DNA of 64,000 bases from the NCBI RefSeq assembly GCF_000766795.1, contig NZ_JPDS01000003.1, positions 372,001 through 436,000 on the forward strand. Direction: 5' to 3'. This DNA comes from Polaribacter sp. Hel1_85. Its GTDB lineage: Bacteria > Bacteroidota > Bacteroidia > Flavobacteriales > Flavobacteriaceae. The translations under genes were made by a program, and so were the position numbers. Each line of letters begins with the position of its first letter. Positions within the stretch are counted from its first letter, which is position 1. A model generated the notes under the pieces. The model made no database searches and was not told the DNA's origin. It saw nothing but the letters and a program-made list of their open reading frames with translations. Below are positions 7,948 to 16,502 of this stretch, piece by piece.

Positions 7948-9339
7948 ATGAGTAATACTGTTAAATTACCACATCAAAAAGAACTTTTTGGACATCCAGT
8001 AGGATTATATGTTTTATTTTTCACAGAAATGTGGGAACGCTTTTCTTATTATGGAATGAGAGCATTGTTAGTTTTATATTTAACATCAAAAACTACAGAT
8101 TTAAATCCTGGTGTTGGTTGGTCTCAAGGAGATGCACTTGTTCTTTATGGATGGTATACTGCATTAGTATATATAATGTCTATTCCTGGAGGTATTTTGG
8201 CCGATAAATTTCTTGGTCAGAAAAAATCCGTTATTCTTGGAGCAATTCTTTTAGTAATTGGTCATAGTGTTCTAGCCTATGAAGCAATGTGGGCATTTTA
8301 TACCGGACTTGCATTTATTATTCTTGGTGTTGGATGTTTAAAACCTAATATTTCTACAATGGTAGGTGGTCTTTATAAAAAAGGAGATGTAAGAAGAGAT
8401 AAAGGGTTTACAATTTTTTATATAGGTATTAATGTTGGTGCTTTCTTATCTGGAATAGTTGTTGGTTATGTTGGAGAAGTTCATGGTTGGCATTATGGTT
8501 TTGGTTTAGCAGGAATATTAATGGTTTTAGGTTTAATTCAATTTTTAGCTGGTCAAAAATACCTAGTTCATGTTGGTAATTATTTAGGTAAATCAGATAA
8601 AGCTGAAGATCAAGAAGCTTACAAAAGACCACTTAATAAAGTTGAAAAAGATAGAATTATAGTTTTACTAACTTCTTTTTTATTGATAATTGCATTTTTC
8701 GCTGCTTTTGAACAAGCTGGTGGATTAATGAATATTTATGCTAGAGAAAAAACAAATAGAATGTTAATGGGTTGGCAAGTGCCAGCTACTTGGTTTCAAT
8801 CTTTAAACTCATTTTTTATAATAACTTTAGGTGTTGGAATCGCTGCTTTTTGGGCTAAAAGAAAATTAAAAGGGACTGAAGCCTCTTCATTATATAAAAT
8901 GATTCTTGGTTTAGGTATTACAGGTATTGGGTTTTTATTTATGTCTGCTGCTGCTTCAGAATATGATAGCACAGGAACTTCTGCAATGTATTGGTTAGTT
9001 CTAGCTTATTTATTTCATACAGTTGGTGAATTATGTTTATCTCCAGTATCTCTTTCATTTGTTACAAAATTAGCACCTGCAAAATATGCGTCAATAATGA
9101 TGGGAATCTATTTTGCAACAACCGGTTTAGGAAACAAGTTTGCTGGAATGCTTGGTGAATCTTCTACAGTTTTTGGAGAATATAAAGTTTTTACAGGAAT
9201 TGCAATTTTCTGTGTAGTATTTGCACTGTTAGTATTTATTTTCTTTAAGAAATTAAAATCACTTACTCATGGAGCAGAAGACAATGAAACCGATTTTAGC
9301 ACAAAAGAAGCAGAAGGTTTCGAATTAGCAGACAATTAA
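7948..9339 (+). CDS. POT/PTR family proton-coupled peptide transporter (first copy)
   Basis: 463 residues with about 12-14 hydrophobic helices. The first helix contains FFTEMWERFSYYGMRALL, the ExxERFxYYG proton-coupling motif of the POT family. FTIFYIGINVGAFLSGIV is the second family signature, and the late helix GELCLSPVSLSF is typical. It should import di- and tripeptides with protons across the inner membrane. It starts four bases after the DPP-IV-like gene stop, which fits use of the dipeptides that enzyme releases. A rho-independent terminator follows at 9351-9383. Confidence 0.93.
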   Translation: MSNTVKLPHQKELFGHPVGLYVLFFTEMWERFSYYGMRALLVLYLTSKTTDLNPGVGWSQGDALVLYGWYTALVYIMSIPGGILADKFLGQKKSVILGAILLVIGHSVLAYEAMWAFYTGLAFIILGVGCLKPNISTMVGGLYKKGDVRRDKGFTIFYIGINVGAFLSGIVVGYVGEVHGWHYGFGLAGILMVLGLIQFLAGQKYLVHVGNYLGKSDKAEDQEAYKRPLNKVEKDRIIVLLTSFLLIIAFFAAFEQAGGLMNIYAREKTNRMLMGWQVPATWFQSLNSFFIITLGVGIAAFWAKRKLKGTEASSLYKMILGLGITGIGFLFMSAAASEYDSTGTSAMYWLVLAYLFHTVGELCLSPVSLSFVTKLAPAKYASIMMGIYFATTGLGNKFAGMLGESSTVFGEYKVFTGIAIFCVVFALLVFIFFKKLKSLTHGAEDNETDFSTKEAEGFELADN

Positions 9340-9350
9340 AAATAACATAA

Positions 9351-9383
9351 AAAAACCTCATAAATTTTATTTATGAGGTTTTT
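9351..9383 (+). terminator. Rho-independent terminator after the first peptide transporter
   Basis: A perfect 14-base-pair hairpin (AAAAACCTCATAAA, five-base loop, TTTATGAGGTTTTT) ending in a T-run, 12 bases after the stop codon. It separates the two transporter genes into different transcripts or attenuates the second. Confidence 0.85.
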
Positions 9384-9409
9384 AGATATATATAATTTAA
9401 AACTATTTT

Positions 9410-11188
9410 ATGAATACAGACATAGAAAATCTATTTAAAGACAAGGTAATTGGACATCCATCTGGATTATTTGTATTATTTTTTACAGAAATGTGGGAAC
9501 GTTTTTCATTTTATGGAATGCGTATTCTTCTGGTATTATTTTTAACAGCTCCTTTAATTGGTGATAACCCTGGTTGGGAATGGCCTAGAGAACAAGCTTT
9601 AGCATTAATTGGTACCTATGCTTCCCTTTTATATTTGACCCCAATAGTTGGTGGTTGGGTTGCAGATAAAATTACAGGTTATAAATGGGCAGTTGTTATA
9701 GGTTGTTTTATTATGATGTTAGGTCATGCCTCAATGGTATTTGAAACACAATTTTCTTTGTATTTAGGTTTAGCTTTATTAGTAATTGGTACAGGTTTTT
9801 TTAAGCCGAATGTTACTTCTATGATTTCTGAAATGTATAAAGGAAAAGAGTCTAAAAAAGATGGAGCTTACACCATATTTTATATGGGAGTTAATGCTGG
9901 TGCATTTTTTGGAATGATGCTTTGTGGTTATTTAGCTGAAAACATTGGTTGGTCTTGGGGATTTGGTCTTGCAGGAATTTTTATGTTTTTAGGAATGTTA
10001 CAATTTTGGTTAGCTAAAGGTTTATTTGGAAGTATTGGAGAAAAACCTTCTAAAATACATGAAGTAGAAATCCCACAAAACATTAATGAAGTTAGCCCAG
10101 TTGAAGAAAATCAATCAGAAGGGAAATTAAATCCATTTACAGGTTTAGATAAAATTTTAATTGTGCTTTCCGCTATTGGAGGTGTACTCTATTTATTTAA
10201 TGATCCTATGTCTAAAATAGGGAATATTAATATTTTAGATTTCAAAATTGGAAGTTTAGATGGCTCTAATGTTACAATACTTACTGCTCTAGTTTTATTC
10301 TTATATTTAATAATAACTAGAATTTCAAGATATACAAAAGTAGTTCGAGACAAAATTATTGCTGTTTCTGTTTTCGGAATATTTACAGTATTTTTCTTTG
10401 CTGCTTTTGAGCAATCTTTAGGGTCAATGACCATTTTTGCTAGAGATTATACAGGTAGAGCATTATCTGGTTCTTCTGCAATGGTTTTTAAAATTATAGA
10501 TTTAATTTTAACTGTAGGTCCATTAGCCATTATTACTTGGGTTTTATATTTGTTATTCAAAAAAACATATTCTAAAATACCATTATCTAATATTATTTTA
10601 GCACTAGCATTTATTTCACTTTGGGGGATTGTTGTTTGGAAAGTAAATAGAGAATTTAGCAAAGATGCTACAGAAGTAGGTGCTTCTTGGTTTGGTATTT
10701 TAAATTCTTTCTTTATTATTACGTTAGCACCATTATTTTCTAAATGGTGGGAAAGTAAATACAACCCAAGTGCAGCCATGAAATATGGTTTAGGTCTTAT
10801 TCTTTTAGGTTTAGGATTTGGAGTTTTAGTTATGGGAACAATGGGTATTGAGCAAGGAGCAAAAACAGCTTCTGTAAGTATGTTCTTTTTAATATTTGCT
10901 TATTTATTTCATACTATGGGAGAACTTTGTATATCTCCAGTAGGCTTATCTTATTTAAGTAAACTTGTACCAGGTAGAATGATTGGTTTTATGTTTGGAA
11001 TTTGGTATTTAGCAATTGCAATTGGACAAAAAGCAGCTGGAACAATGGGAGGAATGATTGATAAAATTACTGAAGAATACTCCTTAAGTACTTTCTTTTT
11101 AATATTCACTTTAGTACCAATAGTTGTTGGATTAATATCAATTGTATTAAATCCTTTGTTAAAAAAATTAATGCACGGAGTTAAATAA
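9410..11188 (+). CDS. POT/PTR family peptide transporter (second, longer copy)
   Basis: 592 residues and paralogous to the preceding transporter. It has FFTEMWERFSFYGMRILL near residue 25, FTIFYMGVNAGAFFG-like signature (here TIFYMGVNAGAFFG) near 160, and GELCISPVGLSYLSKL late. It is about 130 residues longer, mainly through a central insertion (about 210-290) with a hydrophilic stretch rich in Glu and Asn followed by added membrane helices, as in many Bacteroidota POT proteins. It should import small peptides by proton symport. The different central region suggests a different peptide preference, which is inference. A terminator hairpin follows at 11214-11250. Confidence 0.92.
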   Translation: MNTDIENLFKDKVIGHPSGLFVLFFTEMWERFSFYGMRILLVLFLTAPLIGDNPGWEWPREQALALIGTYASLLYLTPIVGGWVADKITGYKWAVVIGCFIMMLGHASMVFETQFSLYLGLALLVIGTGFFKPNVTSMISEMYKGKESKKDGAYTIFYMGVNAGAFFGMMLCGYLAENIGWSWGFGLAGIFMFLGMLQFWLAKGLFGSIGEKPSKIHEVEIPQNINEVSPVEENQSEGKLNPFTGLDKILIVLSAIGGVLYLFNDPMSKIGNINILDFKIGSLDGSNVTILTALVLFLYLIITRISRYTKVVRDKIIAVSVFGIFTVFFFAAFEQSLGSMTIFARDYTGRALSGSSAMVFKIIDLILTVGPLAIITWVLYLLFKKTYSKIPLSNIILALAFISLWGIVVWKVNREFSKDATEVGASWFGILNSFFIITLAPLFSKWWESKYNPSAAMKYGLGLILLGLGFGVLVMGTMGIEQGAKTASVSMFFLIFAYLFHTMGELCISPVGLSYLSKLVPGRMIGFMFGIWYLAIAIGQKAAGTMGGMIDKITEEYSLSTFFLIFTLVPIVVGLISIVLNPLLKKLMHGVK

Positions 11189-11213
11189 CAATAAATCCAT
11201 TCAAATAATTAAA

Positions 11214-11250
11214 CAAAAAGAGCTTTATATAAAGCTCTTTTTGTTTTTTT
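11214..11250 (+). terminator. Rho-independent terminator after the second peptide transporter
   Basis: CAAAAAGAGCTTTA and TAAAGCTCTTTTTG form a perfect hairpin followed by a run of T, 25 bases downstream of the stop codon. Confidence 0.85.
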
Positions 11251-11251
11251 G

Positions 11252-11259
11252 TAAATTTG
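11252..11259 (+). promoter_or_regulatory. Bacteroidota -7 promoter element for the first thioredoxin-like gene
   Basis: TAAATTTG matches TAnnTTTG and lies 25 bases before the ATG at 11285. The same octamer occurs before the paralogous gene downstream (11896-11903), so the pair may be expressed together. Confidence 0.5.
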
Positions 11260-11284
11260 GTGTATAATTTTCGACAGATTTAGC

Positions 11285-11803
11285 ATGAATAAATTTTTAT
11301 TACTTTTTTCATTTACACTCTTTCATTTAAATTTAAATGCACAAGAAAGTGTAAAATGGTTGTCTTTTGAAAAAGCTATAATCCTCAACAAGAAAAATCC
11401 AAAACCTATTTTAATTGATGTTTACACAGATTGGTGTGGCTATTGCAAAAAAATGGATTTAAATACTTATGCTAATAAAACAATTTCAGATTATATTAAT
11501 GATAATTTTTACGCTGTAAAACTAGATGGTGAAGAAAAAAAAGATATCATTTATAATGGTCATACGTTTAAATTTCAAAAAGAAGGAAGACGTGGTTATC
11601 ATCAATTGCCTGCCACTTTAATGGATGGTAAATTATCTTATCCAACTACTATTTTCCTCTCTGATAAAGAAGAATTATTAGACAAAATACCAGGTTATTT
11701 AGATAAAAAAATTATGGAAAAAATATTGGTTTATTATTCTGATGAAATCTACAATACAAAAAAATGGGAAGAATTTGTCAAAGATTTTAAAAGTAAATTA
11801 TAA
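11285..11803 (+). CDS. Secreted thioredoxin-family protein (DUF255/thioredoxin_7-like), CGYC
   Basis: 172 residues with a signal peptide (MNKFLLLFSFTLFHLNLNA, then QE). The mature part starts VKWLSFEKAIILNKKNPKPI and has the redox motif DWCGYCKKMD at about residues 48-57, the cis-Pro region PTTIFLSDKEE and a C-terminal helix. It is probably a periplasmic thiol-disulfide oxidoreductase. Partner proteins are unknown. The neighbouring gene at 11929 is a paralog with the same architecture and a CGPC motif, so the two arose by duplication. Confidence 0.85.
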   Translation: MNKFLLLFSFTLFHLNLNAQESVKWLSFEKAIILNKKNPKPILIDVYTDWCGYCKKMDLNTYANKTISDYINDNFYAVKLDGEEKKDIIYNGHTFKFQKEGRRGYHQLPATLMDGKLSYPTTIFLSDKEELLDKIPGYLDKKIMEKILVYYSDEIYNTKKWEEFVKDFKSKL

Positions 11804-11895
11804 ACTTTTTCCTAAATAGTTAAAGCTCTTTTTTATCTGCAAGAATTTAAAAAAACATTCTAAAGAAGTCTACTTTAAATATATTAAATTATCTG

Positions 11896-11903
11896 TAAAT
11901 TTG
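11896..11903 (+). promoter_or_regulatory. Bacteroidota -7 promoter element for the second thioredoxin-like gene
   Basis: TAAATTTG, an exact TAnnTTTG match, 26 bases before the preferred ATG at 11929. A transcript beginning about seven bases later would have a leader near 19 bases, which supports the ATG start over the upstream TTG at 11920. Confidence 0.5.
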
Positions 11904-11928
11904 GCATGTCATTTGCAACTTGAATACT

Positions 11929-12474
11929 ATGAAAAAAATAATACTACTTTTAACAATATTAGCTTTTAGCATTCAAGCTGAAGCACAAAAAATAAATTGG
12001 CTTTCTTTAAATGAGGCTTTAGAACTTCAAAAAGAAAATCCAAAAAAAATAATGATGGATGTTTATACCAATTGGTGTGGACCTTGTAAAATGTTAGACA
12101 AAAATACTTTTCAAAATAAAGATGTTGCAGACTATGTAAATAAGAATTATTATGCTGTAAAATTTAATGGTGAAGGTGATGAGGCTATAAATTATAAAGG
12201 AAATTCTTATGCAAATCCTAATTACGATAAAACGAAAGCAAATAAGAGAAATAGTTCTCATGAGTTTGCAAATCACATAGGAATTAACGCATACCCTACA
12301 ATTGTCTTTATGAGTCAAGAAGGGAATTTAATAATGCCTTTACGAGGATACCAAAGTCCAAATCAATTAGAATTATATTTAAAATTATTTCTAAACGATG
12401 AGTATAAACAAATAACTACTCAAGAAAAATTTGAAGCTTATAACAAAGCTTTTAAGCCAGAATTTAAAAATTAA
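11929..12474 (+). CDS. Secreted thioredoxin-family protein, CGPC
   Basis: 181 residues from the ATG at 11929; a TTG at 11920 is in frame but would only add three residues before an otherwise ideal signal peptide (MKKIILLLTILAFSIQAEAQ). The mature protein starts INWLSLNEALELQKENPKKI and has the thioredoxin motif NWCGPCKMLDKNTF. There is an insertion rich in Asn and Lys before the cis-Pro segment INAYPTIVFMSQEGN. It should be a periplasmic disulfide reductase or isomerase. It is paralogous to the preceding gene. Its stop codon lies only two bases from the stop of the convergent ComEC-like gene. Confidence 0.87.
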   Translation: MKKIILLLTILAFSIQAEAQKINWLSLNEALELQKENPKKIMMDVYTNWCGPCKMLDKNTFQNKDVADYVNKNYYAVKFNGEGDEAINYKGNSYANPNYDKTKANKRNSSHEFANHIGINAYPTIVFMSQEGNLIMPLRGYQSPNQLELYLKLFLNDEYKQITTQEKFEAYNKAFKPEFKN

Positions 12475-12476
12475 CA

Positions 12477-14498
12477 TTATTCATTTTTTATTATATAAGC
12501 TCCTTTTTGGCCTGTATAATGAAATGGAATCTGATTTTTTAAACAAATCTTTTCCCAACGAATTACATAACTTTTATAATTAGAACCATCTGCAATAATT
12601 TGTGATGGTTTTATTTTTTCTATCAATCTTGATAGATTTATTTTTGGCGAATATTGTAAAACTACAACTGGCTCTATCAAGCCAGAAACATTATAAACAC
12701 CCAAACTGTCTATTAATAAAATATTTTTATCTGAAAACCTTATATAGTTTTTAAAATCACTTTTTTCAATTTTTGTAATTCCTTCTGCAACTCTAAAAGA
12801 TTTAATACTGTTTTCTTTTATCAACTTTGAACTATCTAAATCATGTTGTAAAAAAAGTTTTTGCCCTGTTCTTTTTCCGATGATAGAAAATCTACTTTTA
12901 TGAAAAATAATGATTTCTTCTTTTGATTTACTTTCATCCAATTCTAACCAAAAAATACCTTGAACTAATAGAATAGAAATCAAAAAATAAATTAACTTTT
13001 TTGATGACTTTTGAATAAAAAAATAAACACCTAAAAAGATGAAAACATACCAGCATATCATCGCATTAAGTGAAATAGAAATCTCCTTAAGCAAGAATTC
13101 TTCTTGATGAGAAATCCAACTTACAAAAGCATTCATCCTAGAAATTATTTTTCCATAGAAATGGGCTATAAATTGTGGTAATATGTTTAAAAGTGATGTA
13201 ATAATCACCAAAACTCCTCCAACTAAAATAGCACCTAAAAAAGGAATAATAACCAAGTTTGAGGCTAAAAACAATCCTGGAAATTGCTGAAAATAATAAA
13301 TACTTAAAGGTAAAATACCTATTTGAGCGGCTATAGAAACTGTAAATAATTGCCAAAAGAAATCAACAACTTTTATTTGAGGTTGCCAAATAGCATAAAT
13401 TTTAGGTTGTGTCCAAAGAATTCCAAAAACAGCTAGGTAACTTAGCTGAAAACCAACATCAAACAAAAACATAGGTTTTATCAACAATAAAAAAAACATG
13501 GAAGAAATAAATGAGAATTCTACTACATTTTTTCTTCTAAAAGACATTCCGATTGCTAAAAAAGTAAACATGGTAACTGCTCTTACTACAGATGCAGAAA
13601 GACCTGCAACAAAGGCAAACATCCATAATAAAAAAACGATAATGACAGTTTTTAAAAAATTTCCATATTTAATTCTTTCAACAGGTTTAAAAATAAAAGA
13701 CAAAATCAATAAAATAACACCTACATGCAATCCAGAAACGGCTAAAATATGGATTGCTCCTGCTCTTTGATAATCGGTAATTAATTCTTTAGAAATATCT
13801 TGTCTTTGCCCTAATAGCAAGGCATTAATTACTGACAATTCATTATCCTTAAAATTGTATTTCTTTAATGATTCTTGAATTTGAATTCTAAACTTTGCTG
13901 ACAAACCAAACAAAGTCGTTGTTGTTGAATTTAAACTTAAAAACTGATGCTGTTCAATAAATAATTGATGATGAATTCCTTGTTTTGCTAAATAAGATTT
14001 GTAATTAAATTGATGGGGATTTAAAGGTGGAATTAACTCTTTTAAAGCAGGTTTTAAAAGCAGTTTATCATCAACACAAAAACCATTTAATACACTATCA
14101 TTTTTTACATTTACAAGAACCGTTCCTTTTGTTTTATAATTATCAACTTTAATAACTTTAGCTTCAAATTTTTGATAATAATTTCCAGGTTTTAGAATTT
14201 TATGTATTTGCAGAATTACTGTTGAATTATCTTCTAAATAATGTTCATAAAACGATTCATAGTTCCGATCATCATTAATACAAACTGATGAAATCCCAAT
14301 AAAAAAGAATAAAATAAAAGCAATAAATGTTCTAAGAACTCTATTCTTAAAAATCAAAATAAGAATCGTTAAAACACCTAACAACAAAATTGTTTCTACA
14401 AAGTTGAAAGTCCAGAATTGAGTAAAAAATTGGAAACATATTCCAAAAATTCCAAGCACAACAAAGTGCAAGGGCAGATAATTATATAACCTTTTCAT
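12477..14498 (-). CDS. ComEC/Rec2-family DNA-uptake channel protein
   Basis: 673 residues. The N-terminus has three hydrophobic helices and a soluble OB-like DUF4131 region (about 80-190), followed by the polytopic Competence domain with AGAIHILAVSGLHVGVILL at about residue 247, the family signature. In transforming bacteria ComEC carries one DNA strand across the inner membrane. The C-terminal 150 residues occupy the place of the usual metallo-beta-lactamase-like domain and end LKNQIPFHYTGQKGAYII as that domain does, but I see no HxHxDH metal-binding motif, so the nuclease-like part looks degenerate. It is first in neither operon direction: it follows the NlpC/P60 gene after about 40 bases. 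Confidence 0.88.
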   Translation of the reverse strand: MKRLYNYLPLHFVVLGIFGICFQFFTQFWTFNFVETILLLGVLTILILIFKNRVLRTFIAFILFFFIGISSVCINDDRNYESFYEHYLEDNSTVILQIHKILKPGNYYQKFEAKVIKVDNYKTKGTVLVNVKNDSVLNGFCVDDKLLLKPALKELIPPLNPHQFNYKSYLAKQGIHHQLFIEQHQFLSLNSTTTTLFGLSAKFRIQIQESLKKYNFKDNELSVINALLLGQRQDISKELITDYQRAGAIHILAVSGLHVGVILLILSFIFKPVERIKYGNFLKTVIIVFLLWMFAFVAGLSASVVRAVTMFTFLAIGMSFRRKNVVEFSFISSMFFLLLIKPMFLFDVGFQLSYLAVFGILWTQPKIYAIWQPQIKVVDFFWQLFTVSIAAQIGILPLSIYYFQQFPGLFLASNLVIIPFLGAILVGGVLVIITSLLNILPQFIAHFYGKIISRMNAFVSWISHQEEFLLKEISISLNAMICWYVFIFLGVYFFIQKSSKKLIYFLISILLVQGIFWLELDESKSKEEIIIFHKSRFSIIGKRTGQKLFLQHDLDSSKLIKENSIKSFRVAEGITKIEKSDFKNYIRFSDKNILLIDSLGVYNVSGLIEPVVVLQYSPKINLSRLIEKIKPSQIIADGSNYKSYVIRWEKICLKNQIPFHYTGQKGAYIIKNE

Positions 14499-14535
14499 AG
14501 CAAGTTAAAGTTAATCAAAAAAAATTAACTGCTAA

Positions 14536-15015
14536 TTACAAGATTTTTGTGGCTTTTACGAATGCTTTTTTCCAGTATTTTTCTGATAACGAAGAAACAA
14601 TAACACCTTTTGATGTAGTTGCATGCACAAAACGAATTTGTCCATTTTTATGAGAAACTACTAAGCCAACATGATTAATACTTCTTCTTCTATTTGAAGT
14701 TCTAAAGAATAGTAAATCTCCTTTTTTAACTTTATTTAAAGTGGTTTTTCTTCCCTTTTTAGCCATGTCTCTAGAAACCCTTGGTAAATGAATATTTTCA
14801 TTTCCAAAAGCAACAAATACAATTCCAGAGCAATCCATTCCACTTCTTGTTGTTCCACCAAATCGATAACGAACTCCTTTATATTTTAAGGCATTAGCCA
14901 CAATTCTATCAACCTTGGTTGTTGGCTTTTTTTTGTTTTTAACAACTGTTTTAGAAGATGAGCAAGCACTCAACACCAAAGAAAAAACAATCAATAAAAA
15001 CACTATTTTTTTCAA
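14536..15015 (-). CDS. C40-family (NlpC/P60) peptidoglycan endopeptidase lipoprotein
   Basis: 159 residues. The first 17 residues form a lipoprotein signal ending LVLSAC. The NlpC/P60 domain follows, with the catalytic Cys in GMDCSGIVFVAFG and the His in INHVGLVVSHKNG, and a third polar residue region near RFVHATT. Such enzymes cut the gamma-D-glutamyl-diamino acid bond in cell-wall peptides. The start codon is TTG at 15013-15015, eight bases after the lpxB stop; there is no upstream ATG in frame that would keep the signal peptide. The tight spacing suggests cotranscription with lpxB and surE. Confidence 0.87.
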   Translation of the reverse strand: MKKIVFLLIVFSLVLSACSSSKTVVKNKKKPTTKVDRIVANALKYKGVRYRFGGTTRSGMDCSGIVFVAFGNENIHLPRVSRDMAKKGRKTTLNKVKKGDLLFFRTSNRRRSINHVGLVVSHKNGQIRFVHATTSKGVIVSSLSEKYWKKAFVKATKIL

Positions 15016-15023
15016 TCTAAATT

Positions 15024-16133
15024 CTATTTTAAATTACTAACAATTTCTTTCGCTACTTTTTCTGAAGCTCCTTTTCCACCTAATTTAGATTCTAAGTCAA
15101 AATATTCTAAAAATAATTTTTCTCGATGATTATCATCTAGAATCTTAGTTAATTCTGCTTTTAAGTTTTTAGTGTTAAAATCATTCTGAATCAACTCTTT
15201 CACAACTTCTTTATCCATGATTAAATTCACCAAAGAAATAAATTTTAAAGTAATAATTCTTTTTGCAATTTGATAAGAAATATTGCTTCCTTTATAACAA
15301 ACAACTTGTGGAACTTTAAACAATGCTGTTTCTAGAGTTGCTGTACCAGAAGCTACCAAAGCAGTATAAGAAACACTTAATAAATCATATGTTTTATTGT
15401 TGATAAAACTCACTTTTCTGTTTCCTATAATTTTATTGTAAAAACTTAAATCTTGACTTGGAGCCCCTGCAATTACAAACTGGTACTCAGAAAAATCATC
15501 AATTAAAGATAACATTACAGAAAGCATTTTGGTTATTTCTTGCTTTCTACTTCCTGGTAAAAGTGCAATAATTGGCTTATCATTTAAATTATGTTCTTTC
15601 TTAAAAATAGATAAATCGACTTGTTTTCTACCTGCAATTCCATCAATTAAAGGATGCCCAACAAAATTAACTTCGCAACCATGTTTTTTGTAAAAATCCT
15701 TTTCAAAAGGAAGAATCACAAACATTTTATCAATATCTCTTTTTATATCTTTTACTCTACTCGCTCTACTTGCCCAAACTTGTGGAGAAATGTAATAATT
15801 AGTTCTAAAATGGTGTTGTTTTGCCCATTTTGCAACACGTAAATTAAAGCCTGAATTATCAATAAAAATAATAACATCTGGTTTAAATTGGGCAATATCT
15901 TTTTTACAAAATTTAATAAAACCTAATACTTTAGATAAGTTCATTAAAACTTCAAAAAAGCCCATAAAAGCTCTTTCTTTATAATGACTTACTAAAGTTC
16001 CGCCAACATTTTTCATTAAATCTCCACCCCAAAAACGAATATCTGCATTTGCATCTTCTTTGTACAATGCTTTCATTAAATTTGAGCCATGTAAATCTCC
16101 AGAAGCTTCACCAGCAATGATATAATATTTCAT
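15024..16133 (-). CDS. lpxB: Lipid-A-disaccharide synthase
   Basis: 369 residues, the normal length for LpxB. It begins YYIIAGEASGDLHGSNLMKA, the family N-terminal signature, and has LLPGSRKQEITKML in the second Rossmann half and LVASGTATLETALFKVPQVV in the UDP-sugar site. It condenses UDP-2,3-diacylglucosamine with lipid X to form the lipid A disaccharide, as a peripheral inner-membrane enzyme. Its presence shows a Gram-negative envelope. It sits between the small membrane protein gene and the NlpC/P60 gene, and a REP-like inverted repeat occupies its upstream gap. Confidence 0.96.
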   Translation of the reverse strand: MKYYIIAGEASGDLHGSNLMKALYKEDANADIRFWGGDLMKNVGGTLVSHYKERAFMGFFEVLMNLSKVLGFIKFCKKDIAQFKPDVIIFIDNSGFNLRVAKWAKQHHFRTNYYISPQVWASRASRVKDIKRDIDKMFVILPFEKDFYKKHGCEVNFVGHPLIDGIAGRKQVDLSIFKKEHNLNDKPIIALLPGSRKQEITKMLSVMLSLIDDFSEYQFVIAGAPSQDLSFYNKIIGNRKVSFINNKTYDLLSVSYTALVASGTATLETALFKVPQVVCYKGSNISYQIAKRIITLKFISLVNLIMDKEVVKELIQNDFNTKNLKAELTKILDDNHREKLFLEYFDLESKLGGKGASEKVAKEIVSNLK

Positions 16134-16152
16134 AAATTTAATACTTGTCAGG

Positions 16153-16196
16153 TCGAGCGCAGTCGAGACCTTAATAAACCTCTCGACTGCGCTCGA
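16153..16196. repeat. REP-like inverted repeat, copy 2
   Basis: TCGAGCGCAGTCGAGA (16153-16168) and TCTCGACTGCGCTCGA (16181-16196) are perfect inverted arms with a 12-base loop. The arms are identical to copy 1 at 3741-3802. The element lies between lpxB and the upstream small membrane protein gene and could form a stable transcript hairpin or terminator. Confidence 0.85.
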
Positions 16197-16214
16197 GGAG
16201 ATGTTTTAATTCTT

Positions 16215-16502
16215 TTAAATAAATTTTAAAAATAAAGTTGTTAATGCAATCAAAATGATTGCTAACAATACCCCTTTTGCTCTGTTATCTTGTTTCTTTT
16301 TGATAAAAATAAAAAATACAAATAAATTAGGTATTGCTGCCAAAGACAATACTTTTCCGTATAATTTTCCTTCTTTAATTAAATCGATAGTTTCATAAAA
16401 ACCAAATTTAGAGATGTATTCTAAATACAAGAAAATGCCTCCAAATGTTGCAAATAACGAAACTAAAATCCCTATTAAAATGTTCTTTTTTACAGTTCCC
16501 AA
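16215..16502 (-). CDS. Small three-helix membrane protein of unknown function
   Basis: 95 residues with three predicted membrane segments (about 8-29, 52-70 and 77-94) and a charged loop KKKQDNRAKG between the last two. I do not recognise a family beyond a likely conserved flavobacterial membrane protein. The most plausible start is TTG at 16500-16502, which overlaps the last 13 bases of surE; no ATG occurs in frame before the first helix. The overlap and position between surE and lpxB suggest translational coupling in an envelope-related operon. Confidence 0.65.
   Translation of the reverse strand: MGTVKKNILIGILVSLFATFGGIFLYLEYISKFGFYETIDLIKEGKLYGKVLSLAAIPNLFVFFIFIKKKQDNRAKGVLLAIILIALTTLFLKFI

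Noticed and set aside
3741-16196. The two GC-rich inverted repeats as ends of an insertion sequence
   Set aside because: No transposase or target duplication is present and the copies flank single intergenic gaps, so REP-like elements are more likely.
16490-16502. A frameshift joining surE and the small membrane protein gene
   Set aside because: surE has a normal length and C-terminus; the 13-base overlap is best explained by coupled translation from a TTG.
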